A stretch of DNA of 64,000 nucleotides from assembly GCF_016907235.1 (NCBI RefSeq), contig NZ_JAFBBO010000001.1, forward strand, positions 2,294,001 to 2,358,000, written 5' to 3'. This DNA is from Oerskovia jenensis. Lineage in GTDB: Bacteria; Actinomycetota; Actinomycetes; Actinomycetales; Cellulomonadaceae. The notes beneath the pieces were generated by a model that saw only the letters and a list, made by a program, of their open reading frames with translations, did no database searches and was not told the origin of the DNA. Position numbers and translations under genes: made by a program. Positions 33,195 to 41,683 of the stretch are shown here, piece after piece. How positions within the stretch are numbered: the stretch's first letter is position 1; each line of letters opens with the position of its first letter.

Positions 33195-34739
33195 TCAGTC
33201 GTAGTAGGCGCGCAGGCCGTCGAGGACGCCGCCGTGGAAGCCGCGCCCGACGACCTGGGTGAGCCAGGCGTCGTCGGGCGCGAGGGTCTCGAGCGGCGGG
33301 ACCTCGATCTGGCCGAGGTCGCGCGGCAGGCCCCCGACGGGGCCGACGCCCGTGGGCATGTCGAGCGCGAGGCGCAGCGGCGCGCCCGGGTCCCCCAGGC
33401 TGCCCGCCCACGCGGAGGCCTGCGCCTGGGCCGTGGTGATCTGCCCGGCGGGGTCGGCACGGACCTCCTCGAGACGGTCGACGACGTCGGTCCACGCCCA
33501 CGGGGTCGTGCCGTCGTCGGGGCGCGTGAGGCTCAGGCGCATGTCGCGCGAGCCGACCGTGAGGGCCGTGCGGTCGGGCGCGCTCGCCTCCTGCATGAGT
33601 GCGGGAGTCCCGTAGCGCGCGACGCCGTCGATCACGACGAGGTCCACGTCCTCCTCGGTCGCGGCGACCACCGTGGCGAACGGGTCGGCGCCGCGCTCGG
33701 CGTGCAGCACGAGGACGTCCGCGAGCGCCCCGGACTGGAGCCGTCCGGTCTGCCGCCCCCAGGCCCGGGCGAGGACGTCGCCGGGCACGCAGGTCGCCAT
33801 GCGCACGAGCGCCTCGTCGTCGAGGTCCCACCCGGCGTGGTCGGCCGCGAGGCGCGCGGCCTTGAGCTCGCCCAGGACGTTCTTCGAGCCCGACGGCGCC
33901 CAGTCGGCCCCCAGGCACACGTCGAGCCCCGCTGCCCTCGCCGCGGGGACGTCCGTGGTGACGCCGTAGAGCCAGAGGTTGGAGAAGGGGGACCAGACGA
34001 CGGCACCGGGGTTCGTCCAGCGGGCGAAGCCGGCCGCGTCGACCGCGGTCGCGTGCACCGCGACGAAGCGCGGCTGGAGGCAGCCGGCGGCCTCCGCGTC
34101 GGTGTACTCGCGGGCGACCAGGCTGCCGGGCTGCCCCTCCGCGCAGTGGTAGACGAAGAGCGAGCCCGCGCGCATGCGGTTGGCGCGGTCGGCGAGGTCG
34201 GTGGGCTTGGCCGTCAGGACCGACGTGAGGACCATGGTGCGGTCGCCCGTCCCGAAGCTCTCGTCGTCGATCTCGCGCACGAGCCAGCCGTCACGTGGAC
34301 GGTTCATGGGCGGTGAGCCCTGGACCGAGGTCGTGCCGCCCACGATCGCCTTGGTCTCGACGTACGCGAGGAGCTCCTGCGGGCTCGCGGTGATGAACGC
34401 GTACGCAGGCCACGTGGTGCTCGCGGCGTACGTCTTCGCACGGGGCCACGAGTCGTGGTGCGCGAACGGGACGGTCTGCGACGGCTCGACCCACAGGGGC
34501 AGCGTGTCGTACGCGAGGTGGTTGTGGAGGTCGATCAGCCCCGGCAGGACGAGCGACGTCCCGACGTCGACCACCGGGCAGCCCTCGAAGCGTGGGGGGC
34601 CCTTCGCCGTGCTGCGCGTGACGGCGGCGACGCGACCGTCGTCGTCGATCCACACGCGGCCCGTGAAGACCGCGGACTCGGTCGGCGCGACCGACCGGTC
34701 GTCCGACAGTGCCATGACGCGTCCACGGATCGCCCACAT
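33195..34739 (-). CDS. amidohydrolase-family metal-dependent hydrolase
   Basis: 514 residues. Typical start (VVDVGTSLVLPGLIDLHNHL), where the HxH metal site is HNH. Then VYHCAEGQPGS and FVAVHATAVDAAGFARW carry further metal histidines, LGADWAPSGSKNVLGELKAA the catalytic aspartate, and SGALADVLVLHAERGADPFA the C-terminal composite-domain segment. Resembles the cytosine deaminase/chlorohydrolase branch, so a deaminase or dechlorinase-like reaction is plausible; the substrate is unknown. Start ATG at 34739 after GGGGGGATCTC. Forms an operon with the S41 peptidase. Confidence 0.82.
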   Translation of the reverse strand: MWAIRGRVMALSDDRSVAPTESAVFTGRVWIDDDGRVAAVTRSTAKGPPRFEGCPVVDVGTSLVLPGLIDLHNHLAYDTLPLWVEPSQTVPFAHHDSWPRAKTYAASTTWPAYAFITASPQELLAYVETKAIVGGTTSVQGSPPMNRPRDGWLVREIDDESFGTGDRTMVLTSVLTAKPTDLADRANRMRAGSLFVYHCAEGQPGSLVAREYTDAEAAGCLQPRFVAVHATAVDAAGFARWTNPGAVVWSPFSNLWLYGVTTDVPAARAAGLDVCLGADWAPSGSKNVLGELKAARLAADHAGWDLDDEALVRMATCVPGDVLARAWGRQTGRLQSGALADVLVLHAERGADPFATVVAATEEDVDLVVIDGVARYGTPALMQEASAPDRTALTVGSRDMRLSLTRPDDGTTPWAWTDVVDRLEEVRADPAGQITTAQAQASAWAGSLGDPGAPLRLALDMPTGVGPVGGLPRDLGQIEVPPLETLAPDDAWLTQVVGRGFHGGVLDGLRAYYD

Positions 34740-34845
34740 GAGATCCCCCCGGTCGAGCGACGGGCGTACCTGCTTTCGACGGTAGACCCGCCTGGGTGCG
34801 TCGGCGAGATCGGGGGTGGGTGATTTCCCCTGGACCGGTGCCGAA

Positions 34846-34893
34846 CATGCGGTGGGCGTCGCCTTTCGGCCGATTCAGGATGCCCACCGCATG
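34846..34893. repeat. intergenic palindrome, GCATGCGGT family, copy 1
   Basis: CATGCGGTGGGC (34846-34857) pairs with GCCCACCGCATG (34882-34893) around a 24-nt loop. It lies in the divergent region 34740-35028 upstream of both flanking genes, so it is not a terminator. The rest of that 289-bp region shows only the GGAAGGAG ribosome-binding site of the downstream gene. Confidence 0.65.
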
Positions 34894-35028
34894 CTCGAGC
34901 GACGGGAACCACAAGCTCGGCGCGGGACACCTTCCGGTCCCGCTGCCGCCGTGCCAGCCTGGAAGGACAGCCCCGGGGCGCGGTGCTCCCTACCGCGAGC
35001 GCACAGCCGCCCGGGAAGGAGACCTGCC

Positions 35029-35646
35029 ATGAGCTGGATCCGAGAGGCCGACGAGAGCGAGCCCAGTGGCGCTGTCGCGGCAGCGTTCGCGAAGGACCAG
35101 GAGTCGCTGGGGTACGTCGCGAACCTCACGCGGCTCCTCGCGAACCGGCCCGCGGTGCTCGACGCGTGGATCGGGCTCAACGGCGCGATCAAGGCGTCCA
35201 TGTCGCCGCGCCGGTACGAGCTCGCGACCCTCGCGGCGGCGCTGCGGCTCCGGTCGACGTACTGCGCGCTCGCACACGGCGCGGTCCTCGCCGACCACCA
35301 CGTCGGTGCCGACGCCGTGCGCGAGGTCGCCGAGGGGCACGACACCGTCCAGCTCTCCCCGATCGACCGCGCCGTCATGGACCTCGCGGACAAGGTCGCC
35401 GCCGGGGCCGCCGACATGACCGAGCCCGACCTCACCGAGCTGCGCGACCTCGGGCTCGACGACGGCGAGATCCTCGACGTGATCCTGGCTGCGTCGGCGC
35501 GCTGCTTCTTCAGCTCCGTCCTCGACGCGACGGGGACGCAGGCCGATGCGGTGTTCACCGACCTCGACCCGGCGATGCGCGATGCCCTGACCGTGGGCCG
35601 GCCGATCGCGACCCCCTACCCCGTGGGCCGACACCTCGCCGGCTGA
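35029..35646 (+). CDS. carboxymuconolactone decarboxylase (AhpD-like) family protein
   Basis: 205 residues, all-helical AhpD fold: LLANRPAVLDAWIGLNGAIK, SPRRYELATLAAALRLRSTY then CALAHGAVL, and the C-terminal LGLDDGEILDVILAASARCF. The active-site region has one cysteine (YCALAHG), not the CxxC of peroxidase-reducing AhpD, so alkylhydroperoxidase activity is uncertain. AAGGAG lies 8 nt before the ATG at 35029; longer open frames upstream are not protein-like. Confidence 0.8.
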   Translation: MSWIREADESEPSGAVAAAFAKDQESLGYVANLTRLLANRPAVLDAWIGLNGAIKASMSPRRYELATLAAALRLRSTYCALAHGAVLADHHVGADAVREVAEGHDTVQLSPIDRAVMDLADKVAAGAADMTEPDLTELRDLGLDDGEILDVILAASARCFFSSVLDATGTQADAVFTDLDPAMRDALTVGRPIATPYPVGRHLAG

Positions 35647-35700
35647 CGCCCGGCCACTCCCCGCCCGGCGCGCCTCCCCGTGCGGCGCAGCTCCCGTCGC

Positions 35701-35780
35701 CGAGCATGCGGTTGGCGTCCGGAATCGGCGGATTCCGGACGCCAACCGCATGCTCGGCCGACGACAACCGCATGCTCGGC
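35701..35780. repeat. long intergenic palindrome, GCATGCGGT family, copies 2 and 3
   Basis: A perfect 26-bp stem: left arm 35701-35726 starting cgagcatgcggttggcgtcc, right arm 35731-35756, loop GGCG. A further right-arm fragment, aaccgcatgctcgg, follows at 35766-35779. Shares the CATGCGGT core with 34846-34893. Could terminate the AhpD-like gene, but family membership suggests a REP-like element. Confidence 0.75.
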
Positions 35781-35877
35781 AGCGGAGCACCCCGCACCCC
35801 GGCACGTGACGCGAAGAACACGCCCCCGGTGCCACCCTGCGACGCGGTGCACCCTGGACCCGTCCTAGGGTCGACGC

Positions 35878-37095
35878 ATGAGGTCGTCCCGTCGAGGCGC
35901 CACGAGCGCCGCCCTGCTCACCACCGTCCTGCTGCTCGCCGCGTGCTCCCCGGGAGGCGGGTCGCCCTCCCCGACGAGCGCTCCGCCGTCGGGCACGCCC
36001 CGCCCCACCGCGACCGAGACGCCCACCCCCACCCCCGCACCCGACCCGACCACCGACGCCCCGGCCCCCCTCGCCGGGTGGAGCCTCGAGCAGAAGGTGG
36101 GCCAGCTCCTGATGGTCGGGGTGAACGTGGGGAAGGTCGACCAGGCGAGCTACGACGCGATCCGCCAGCACCACGTGGGCAACGTCTTCCTCGCAGGACG
36201 CACCCAGGCCGGCGCGGCGCCGGTCAAGAACCTCGTCGACTCGTTCACGGCGCTCGTGTCCGACGAGACGACGCACGGGACCCCGCTGTTCGTCTCGACC
36301 GACCAGGAGGGCGGCAGGGTCCAGGTGCTCCGCGGCCCGGGCTTCTCCGACATGCCGAGCGCCCTGGAGCAGTCCACGCTGGCCCCCGCGGAGCTCCAGA
36401 GCCAGGCCACCGCGTGGGGCAAGGAGCTCGCGGACGTGGGCATCGACCTCAACCTCGCGCCCGTCATGGACGTCGTGACGAGCCCCGAGACGGCGGCGAC
36501 CAACGCACCGATCGGGTACTTCGAGCGGAACTACGGGTTCGGGGTCGAGAGCGTGACGTCGCACGCGAACGCGTTCAGCGCGGGCATGGAGGCCAGTGGC
36601 GTCGACGTCGCGATCAAGCACTTCCCCGGGCTGGGTCGCGTCGGGGGCAACACCGACACGACGGCGGACGTGCGGGACGCCGTGACCACGCGCGACGACC
36701 CGTCGATCGCGGCCTTCCGGTCGGGCATCGCGGCCGGGGCCGCGTTCGTCATGACGTCGACCGCGATCTACGACGAGATCGACGCCGGCCTCCCCGCTGC
36801 GTTCTCGCCCGTGGTCGTGGACGGGCTGCTGCGCGGTGAGCTGGGGTTCGGGGGCGTCGTCATCACCGACGACGTGTCGAAGGCCGAGCAGGTCCAGGCG
36901 TGGTCACCGGGAGACAGGGCCGTCCTGACCGTCGCCGCGGGGGGCGACATGGTGCTCGCGTCGGCCGACCCGACGGTGATCCCCGCGATGGCGACTGCGC
37001 TCGTCGAGCGCGCGCAGGGCGACCCGGCGTTCGCGGCGAAGGTCGACGCCGCAGTGCTCCGGGTGCTGTCTGCCAAAGAGCGACTCGGCTCCTGA
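35878..37095 (+). CDS. lipoprotein GH3 beta-N-acetylhexosaminidase (NagZ-like)
   Basis: 405 residues. The lipoprotein signal ends LLLAAC (Cys near residue 23). A proline/threonine-rich linker (about 24-65) precedes a single TIM-barrel GH3 domain: STDQEGGRVQVLRGPGFSDM, then the NagZ signature AIKHFPGLGRVGGNTDT, and GFGGVVITDDVSKAEQVQAW with the nucleophile region ITDD. It probably trims N-acetylglucosamine from peptidoglycan fragments outside the membrane. TAGGGT (35866-35871) ends 6 nt before the ATG: leaderless. Confidence 0.88.
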   Translation: MRSSRRGATSAALLTTVLLLAACSPGGGSPSPTSAPPSGTPRPTATETPTPTPAPDPTTDAPAPLAGWSLEQKVGQLLMVGVNVGKVDQASYDAIRQHHVGNVFLAGRTQAGAAPVKNLVDSFTALVSDETTHGTPLFVSTDQEGGRVQVLRGPGFSDMPSALEQSTLAPAELQSQATAWGKELADVGIDLNLAPVMDVVTSPETAATNAPIGYFERNYGFGVESVTSHANAFSAGMEASGVDVAIKHFPGLGRVGGNTDTTADVRDAVTTRDDPSIAAFRSGIAAGAAFVMTSTAIYDEIDAGLPAAFSPVVVDGLLRGELGFGGVVITDDVSKAEQVQAWSPGDRAVLTVAAGGDMVLASADPTVIPAMATALVERAQGDPAFAAKVDAAVLRVLSAKERLGS

Positions 37096-37198
37096 GAAGC
37101 CGTCGCCGCCGGGCGCTCGCGGGGCACCCACGGTCCGCTCATCCTCTGCCCGCCCGGCGGTGAGCCCGCCGGTGAGCCCGGCCGTGAGCCGGCGGCGA

Positions 37199-37228
37199 GA
37201 CGGGCGGCTCCCGAAGGTGCCGCCCGTC
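37199..37228. terminator. bidirectional terminator hairpin
   Basis: GACGGGCGGC (37199-37208) and GCCGCCCGTC (37219-37228), a perfect 10-bp stem with a 10-nt loop, between the convergent hexosaminidase and livF genes. Confidence 0.6.
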
Positions 37229-37238
37229 GTCCACACGT

Positions 37239-37270
37239 TGTCCCCATGCCTGTCCACAAAGTTATCCACA
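37239..37270. promoter_or_regulatory. cluster of DnaA-box-like sequences
   Basis: TTATCCACA (37262-37270) is a perfect DnaA box. TGTCCACAA (37251-37259; TTGTGGACA on the minus strand) and TTGTCCCCA (37239-37247) are near-matches within 32 bp. Located between convergent genes, far from any dnaA or dnaN in the window. Confidence 0.45.
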
Positions 37271-37307
37271 GACCTGGGGACAGTGTGCACAGGGGGCGCA
37301 CCACCGC

Positions 37308-38027
37308 TCAGGCCACCCCGAGGTACGCCTCCTTGATGCTCGGGTCCGCGAGCAGCTCCCGGCCGCCCCCGGACCGCACGACCTCCCCCGTCTCGAGCAC
37401 GTACGCGCGGTGCGAGCGTGACAGCGCCTGCCGCGCGTTCTGCTCCACGAGCAGCACCGTGGTGCCCTGCGCGTTGATCTCCGAGACGATCCGGAAGATC
37501 TGCTGGATGACCATGGGCGCCAGGCCCATCGACGGCTCGTCGAGCAGCATGAGCCGTGGCCGGGCCATGAGCGCGCGCCCGATCGCGAGCATCTGCTGCT
37601 CGCCCCCGGACATGGTCCCGCCCACCTGCGACGTGCGGTCCTCGAGCCGCGGGAACAGCTCGAAGACCCGGGCCAGGGTCTCGTCGTGCACGGCCTTGTT
37701 CTCGAACGTGCGCCCGTAGGCGCCCATCTCGAGGTTCTCCAGGACCGTCATGCCGGGGAAGATCCCGCGCCCCTCGGGCGCCTGCACGATCCCTTCCAGA
37801 ACCCGCAGGTGCGGCTTCATGCGCGTGATGTCCTTGCCGTCGAACACGATCTTCCCGCGCGACAGCGGCCGGATGCCCGAGACCGCGCGCATGGTCGTCG
37901 TCTTCCCCGCACCGTTGGCCCCGATGAGGGTCACGAGCTCGCCCTCCTCGACCGTGATCGACACCCCGCGCACGGCCTCGATCCGCCCGTACGCGACCGT
38001 CATGTCGGTGATCTCAAGCAGGGGCAT
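37308..38027 (-). CDS. livF: branched-chain amino-acid ABC transporter ATPase LivF
   Basis: 239 residues. Walker A GANGAGKTT, signature MSGGEQQMLAIGRAL, Walker B LMLLDEPSMGLAP (the LivF hallmark) and switch LLVEQNARQAL. Energises uptake of leucine, isoleucine and valine (or related amides) with LivG. Its start lies 14 bp inside the end of livG; last gene of the operon. Confidence 0.92.
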   Translation of the reverse strand: MPLLEITDMTVAYGRIEAVRGVSITVEEGELVTLIGANGAGKTTTMRAVSGIRPLSRGKIVFDGKDITRMKPHLRVLEGIVQAPEGRGIFPGMTVLENLEMGAYGRTFENKAVHDETLARVFELFPRLEDRTSQVGGTMSGGEQQMLAIGRALMARPRLMLLDEPSMGLAPMVIQQIFRIVSEINAQGTTVLLVEQNARQALSRSHRAYVLETGEVVRSGGGRELLADPSIKEAYLGVA

Positions 38028-39033
38028 CGGTGTCTCCCTCGAGCTCTTCGTCGGGCACGCCCAGGTAGGCGGCGATGACCTTGGGGTCGGCCGTGACGTC
38101 CTCGGGGGTGCCCTCGGCGATGACCTTGCCGAACTCGAGCACCACGATGCGGTCCGTCACGCCCCGCACGAGGCGCATGTCGTGCTCGATGAGCAGGACC
38201 GTGTACCCGTCGTCACGGATGTGACGGATGAGGTCCATGAGGGCCTCCTTCTCCGCCGGGTTGAAGCCCGCCGCGGGCTCGTCGAGGCACAGCAGCTTGG
38301 GCTCGGTCGCGAGCGCCCGCGCGATCTCCAGGCGCCGCTGCTCGCCGTAGGACAGGTTGCGCGCCTTCTCGGTGGCGCGCGCCCCGACCCCGACGAACTC
38401 GAGGATCGCCATGGACCGGTCGATCGCGTCGCGCTCCTCCTGCCGGTGGCGCCGGGTGCGCAGCAGCGCGCCCGGCACCGAGGTCCGGTGCCGCGCGTCG
38501 GTCCCCACGACCACGTTCTCCAGGGCCGTCATCTCGTTGAACAGGCGGATGTTCTGGAAGGTCCGGGCGATGCCGAGGCGCGTGATCTCGTTGCGCTTGG
38601 CCTTGCCCAGGACCTGCCCGTCGAACCGCACGAGCCCCTTGGTAGGACGGTAGACGCCCGTCATGGCGTTGAAGGCCGTGGTCTTCCCGGCCCCGTTGGG
38701 ACCGATGAGCCCCAGGATCTCGCCACGGCGGATGTCGAACGTCACGGCGTCGAGCGCGGTCAGGCCGCCGAACACGACCGACACGTCCTCCATGCGCAGC
38801 AGCGGCTCGCCCACCTCGGTGCGGACCGTGCGGTCGGCCGCGACGATCGCGTCGACCAGCGCGGAGTCCGCGAGCTCGGGCCGCACCTCGGTCACGTCGA
38901 CCATCACGGGCTCGGCGAGCCCGGCACCGGGCAGGTACTTCTCGGCCAGGGGCTCGCCCGCGTCCGCGGACAGCGACAGGTGTGCGTCGCCGACGTCGCC
39001 GCCGGCCCCCATGCCACCAGGATCGTTGCTCAT
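38014..39033 (-). CDS. livG: branched-chain amino-acid ABC transporter ATPase LivG
   Basis: 339 residues. About 75 residues of acidic, poorly conserved N-terminal extension precede the ATPase domain that starts at LLRMEDVSVVFGGLTALDAV. Walker A GPNGAGKTT, LivG-type signature LSYGEQRRLEIARAL, Walker B LLCLDEPAAGFNP and switch LLIEHDM. The extension is longer than usual for LivG. The ATG overlaps the livM stop by 4 nt. Confidence 0.92.
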   Translation of the reverse strand: MSNDPGGMGAGGDVGDAHLSLSADAGEPLAEKYLPGAGLAEPVMVDVTEVRPELADSALVDAIVAADRTVRTEVGEPLLRMEDVSVVFGGLTALDAVTFDIRRGEILGLIGPNGAGKTTAFNAMTGVYRPTKGLVRFDGQVLGKAKRNEITRLGIARTFQNIRLFNEMTALENVVVGTDARHRTSVPGALLRTRRHRQEERDAIDRSMAILEFVGVGARATEKARNLSYGEQRRLEIARALATEPKLLCLDEPAAGFNPAEKEALMDLIRHIRDDGYTVLLIEHDMRLVRGVTDRIVVLEFGKVIAEGTPEDVTADPKVIAAYLGVPDEELEGDTDAPA

Positions 39034-40478
39034 CGGTTCCTCCCGTCGGTGGTCTCGTCGTGGTCCCCGGGACCGTTCCCGGCGGGACCGTCGGTCCCGC
39101 CCCCGGGGGCACCGCGCCCGGCCCCGTTCCCCGTGCCCGACGCCGGAGCCGACGTCGCGTACGCGGCCTGCGGGCCGCCGTCGGGCACCTTGGCGAGCGT
39201 GCGGCGCGCCGCGACGTACAGCTCCCGCCCGTACGTGAGGAGCTTCTGCCGGACGGGTATGAGCCCCTGCGGACGGAAGATCATGAGCACCATGAGAGCG
39301 ACCCCGAAGAACAGGTACTTGTAGTTCGCGATCTCGTTGCCGTCGATGGGGATGCCGAACAGGGACGTACGCCCCAGGAAGAAGTTCGGCAGGTACACGA
39401 TGATGAACGCCCCCAGGATCACGCCCAGCTTGTTGCCCTGGCCGCCGAGCACGACCGCGCACAGGAACAGCACCGAGTTGATGATGTTGAAGTTCGTCGG
39501 GATGACGAACTGGACCTGGCCCGCGTAGATCGCGCCCGAGACGCCGCCGATCGACGCCCCGATGACGAACGCCCACAGCTTGAACCGGAACGTCGGCACG
39601 CCCATGATCTCGGCCGCGTCCTCGTCCTCGCGGATCGCGACCCACGCCCGCCCCACGCGCGAACGCTCGAGGTTTCCCACGAGCAGGAGCGAGATGATGA
39701 TGAAGACGAGCGACAGCCAGAACCACCACACGCCCGAGTTGAGCGTCGTCCCGACGTTGCCCGCCGAGAACACCCCGTTCGGCAGCTCCTCGGTGACCCC
39801 GAGCCGCGGGTAGGCGACCGACTTGAGCCCCTGTCCACCGCCCGTGACCTCGTCGAGGTTGTCCGCGAGCAGGCGCACGATCTCGCCGAAGCCGAGCGTC
39901 ACAATCGCGAGGTAGTCACCCCGCAGACGCAGCGTCGGGGACCCCAGGACCAGGCCCGACATGGCCGTGATCGCGACCGCCACCGGCAGGATCGCGAGCC
40001 ACGCCCAGTCGTCCGAGAGCCAGCCCTCGGGCTGCGTCACGTTCCACGGGCTGTCGGGGCTCGTCATGATCGCGAGCGTGTACGCGCCGATCGCGTAGAA
40101 GCCCACGTAGCCGAGGTCGAGCAGGCCCGCCTGCCCCACCACGACGTTCAGGCCGATCGCGATGAGCGCATACATCCCGAACTGCGCCATCACGGCCCCG
40201 AAGTTGGTGCCGACCGTGGTCAGGACCGGGATGTTCAGGATCGGCAGGAGCGCGATGAACAGGATGAACGGGACCCCGAACCCCCACTGCGCGGGCCGCG
40301 CGAGCGCGTCCCACCACAGCCGGAACCGGTCCCCCACGCCGCCGTGCGGACGCTGGGCCACGGGCGTCTGCCCTGCGGGCGGGAGCTCGGGGCGAGGACG
40401 TGCAGGCTGGGTCGTGCCGTTCGTCGCGGCCTTGCCGCCGGGGACCCCGTCGTTCTGCGCAGGAGTGCTGGTGCTCAT
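39030..40478 (-). CDS. livM: branched-chain amino-acid ABC transporter permease LivM
   Basis: 482 residues. Hydrophilic N-terminal extension (about 65 residues, proline/glutamine-rich), then about ten membrane helices with LivM motifs GQAGLLDLGYVGFYAIGAY, LRLRGDYLAIVTLGFGEIVR, the ATPase-contact segment SRVGRAWVAIREDEDAAEIM, and VLGGQGNKLGVILGA. A glycine/proline-rich C-terminal tail of about 60 residues is unusual. Start overlaps the livH stop by 4 nt (ATGA). Confidence 0.92.
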   Translation of the reverse strand: MSTSTPAQNDGVPGGKAATNGTTQPARPRPELPPAGQTPVAQRPHGGVGDRFRLWWDALARPAQWGFGVPFILFIALLPILNIPVLTTVGTNFGAVMAQFGMYALIAIGLNVVVGQAGLLDLGYVGFYAIGAYTLAIMTSPDSPWNVTQPEGWLSDDWAWLAILPVAVAITAMSGLVLGSPTLRLRGDYLAIVTLGFGEIVRLLADNLDEVTGGGQGLKSVAYPRLGVTEELPNGVFSAGNVGTTLNSGVWWFWLSLVFIIISLLLVGNLERSRVGRAWVAIREDEDAAEIMGVPTFRFKLWAFVIGASIGGVSGAIYAGQVQFVIPTNFNIINSVLFLCAVVLGGQGNKLGVILGAFIIVYLPNFFLGRTSLFGIPIDGNEIANYKYLFFGVALMVLMIFRPQGLIPVRQKLLTYGRELYVAARRTLAKVPDGGPQAAYATSAPASGTGNGAGRGAPGGGTDGPAGNGPGDHDETTDGRNR

Positions 40479-41509
40479 GCTCGTGCCCTCCCCAAGGACT
40501 CGCCGAGGATGCCGGTCGGCCGGAACATCAGGACCACGATCAGCAGGACGAACGCGACCACGTCGCGCCACTCCGTCCCGAACACGACCTGGCCGTAGTT
40601 CTCCATGACCCCCAGCAGCAGGCCGCCGAGCAGCGCCCCGCGCAGGTTGCCGATCCCACCGAGGACCGCCGCCGAGAACGCCTTGATCCCCAGGATGAAG
40701 CCGCCCGAGTAGATGATCCCGTTGGGGACGCGCAACGTGTACAGCAGCGCCGCGGCCCCGGCCAGGACGCCACCGATGAGGAACGTCAGCATGATGATGC
40801 GCTCGCGCGAGACCCCCATGAGGGTCGCCGTCACGGGGTCCTGCGCGACCGCGCGGATGCCGCGGCCGAACTTGGTCCGGTTGATGAACATGTCGGTCGC
40901 GAGCGCCAGGATCAGCGCCGACAGGATGATGATGAGCGTGACGTTGGTGACGTTGGCGCCGAAGAGCGTGAACTGCACCTCGGGCTCGACGAGGCGGATG
41001 GGCTGCTCGGCGTTCACGCCGCCCAGCTCCCCACCCGTCAGGGCCGGGAGCACGAAGTGCACGAACTCCTGGATCACGAACGACGCGCCGATCGCGGTGA
41101 TGAGGAAGACGAGCGACGGGGCCCCGCGTTTGCGCAGCGGTCTGTAGGCCACGCGTTCGAGCCCGACGGCGGCCCCTCCCGCGACCACCATGCCGCCGAT
41201 CATCGCGATCCCCAGGTAGACCACCGTGAGCAGGATGCCCTTGTCGAACGCGTCACCGCTCGGGTAGAAGCCCAGGGCGAGGAGCGTGGCGTACTGCCCG
41301 AACATGCCGAGCATGAAGATCTCGGAGTGGGCGAAGTTGATGAGGCGCAGCACGCCGTAGACGAGCGTGTAGCCCACCGCGACGAGCGCGTAGACCGCGC
41401 CGTAGGTCAGGCCGTCGACGGTGAGGGCCCAGAAGTTGCGGCCCAGGGCCGCGAGGTCGAATCCGATGAGTGGGTCTGCGGCGAGGACGTCGTGGACGAG
41501 CATCGACAT
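40475..41509 (-). CDS. livH: branched-chain amino-acid ABC transporter permease LivH
   Basis: 344 residues, about eight helices. LivH signs: GLTYGAVYALVAVGYTLVYG, VLRLINFAHSEIFMLG, the coupling loop TKFGRGIRAVAQDPVTATLM, and GIKAFSAAVLGGIGNLRGAL. GAAGGAG lies 7 nt before the ATG at 41509. Heterodimer partner of LivM. Separated from livK by 174 bp that carry a hairpin. Confidence 0.92.
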   Translation of the reverse strand: MSMLVHDVLAADPLIGFDLAALGRNFWALTVDGLTYGAVYALVAVGYTLVYGVLRLINFAHSEIFMLGMFGQYATLLALGFYPSGDAFDKGILLTVVYLGIAMIGGMVVAGGAAVGLERVAYRPLRKRGAPSLVFLITAIGASFVIQEFVHFVLPALTGGELGGVNAEQPIRLVEPEVQFTLFGANVTNVTLIIILSALILALATDMFINRTKFGRGIRAVAQDPVTATLMGVSRERIIMLTFLIGGVLAGAAALLYTLRVPNGIIYSGGFILGIKAFSAAVLGGIGNLRGALLGGLLLGVMENYGQVVFGTEWRDVVAFVLLIVVLMFRPTGILGESLGRARA

Positions 41510-41616
41510 GGGTGCTCCTTCGAGCCGGTGGGAGGGCGGTCGACCGACCGCGGCGCGCCCTCCTCGCGAGGAGGCGGACGCACCACGGCCCGCTCGGCAC
41601 CTGCCGTCAGGGCACA

Positions 41617-41656
41617 CCGCCCCCGACCCGGCCGTCCTCGGCCGGGAAGGGGGCGG
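41617..41656 (-). terminator. intercistronic hairpin between livK and livH
   Basis: CCGCCCCC (41617-41624) pairs with GGGGGCGG (41649-41656); the inner cggcc...ggccg extends the structure. Probably an attenuating or mRNA-stabilising hairpin that keeps binding-protein expression above the membrane components. A second palindrome, CCTCCTCGCGAGGAGG, lies near 41561-41576. Confidence 0.5.
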
Positions 41657-41683
41657 CGCTCCGGACCGGCAGGCGCCGACCGG

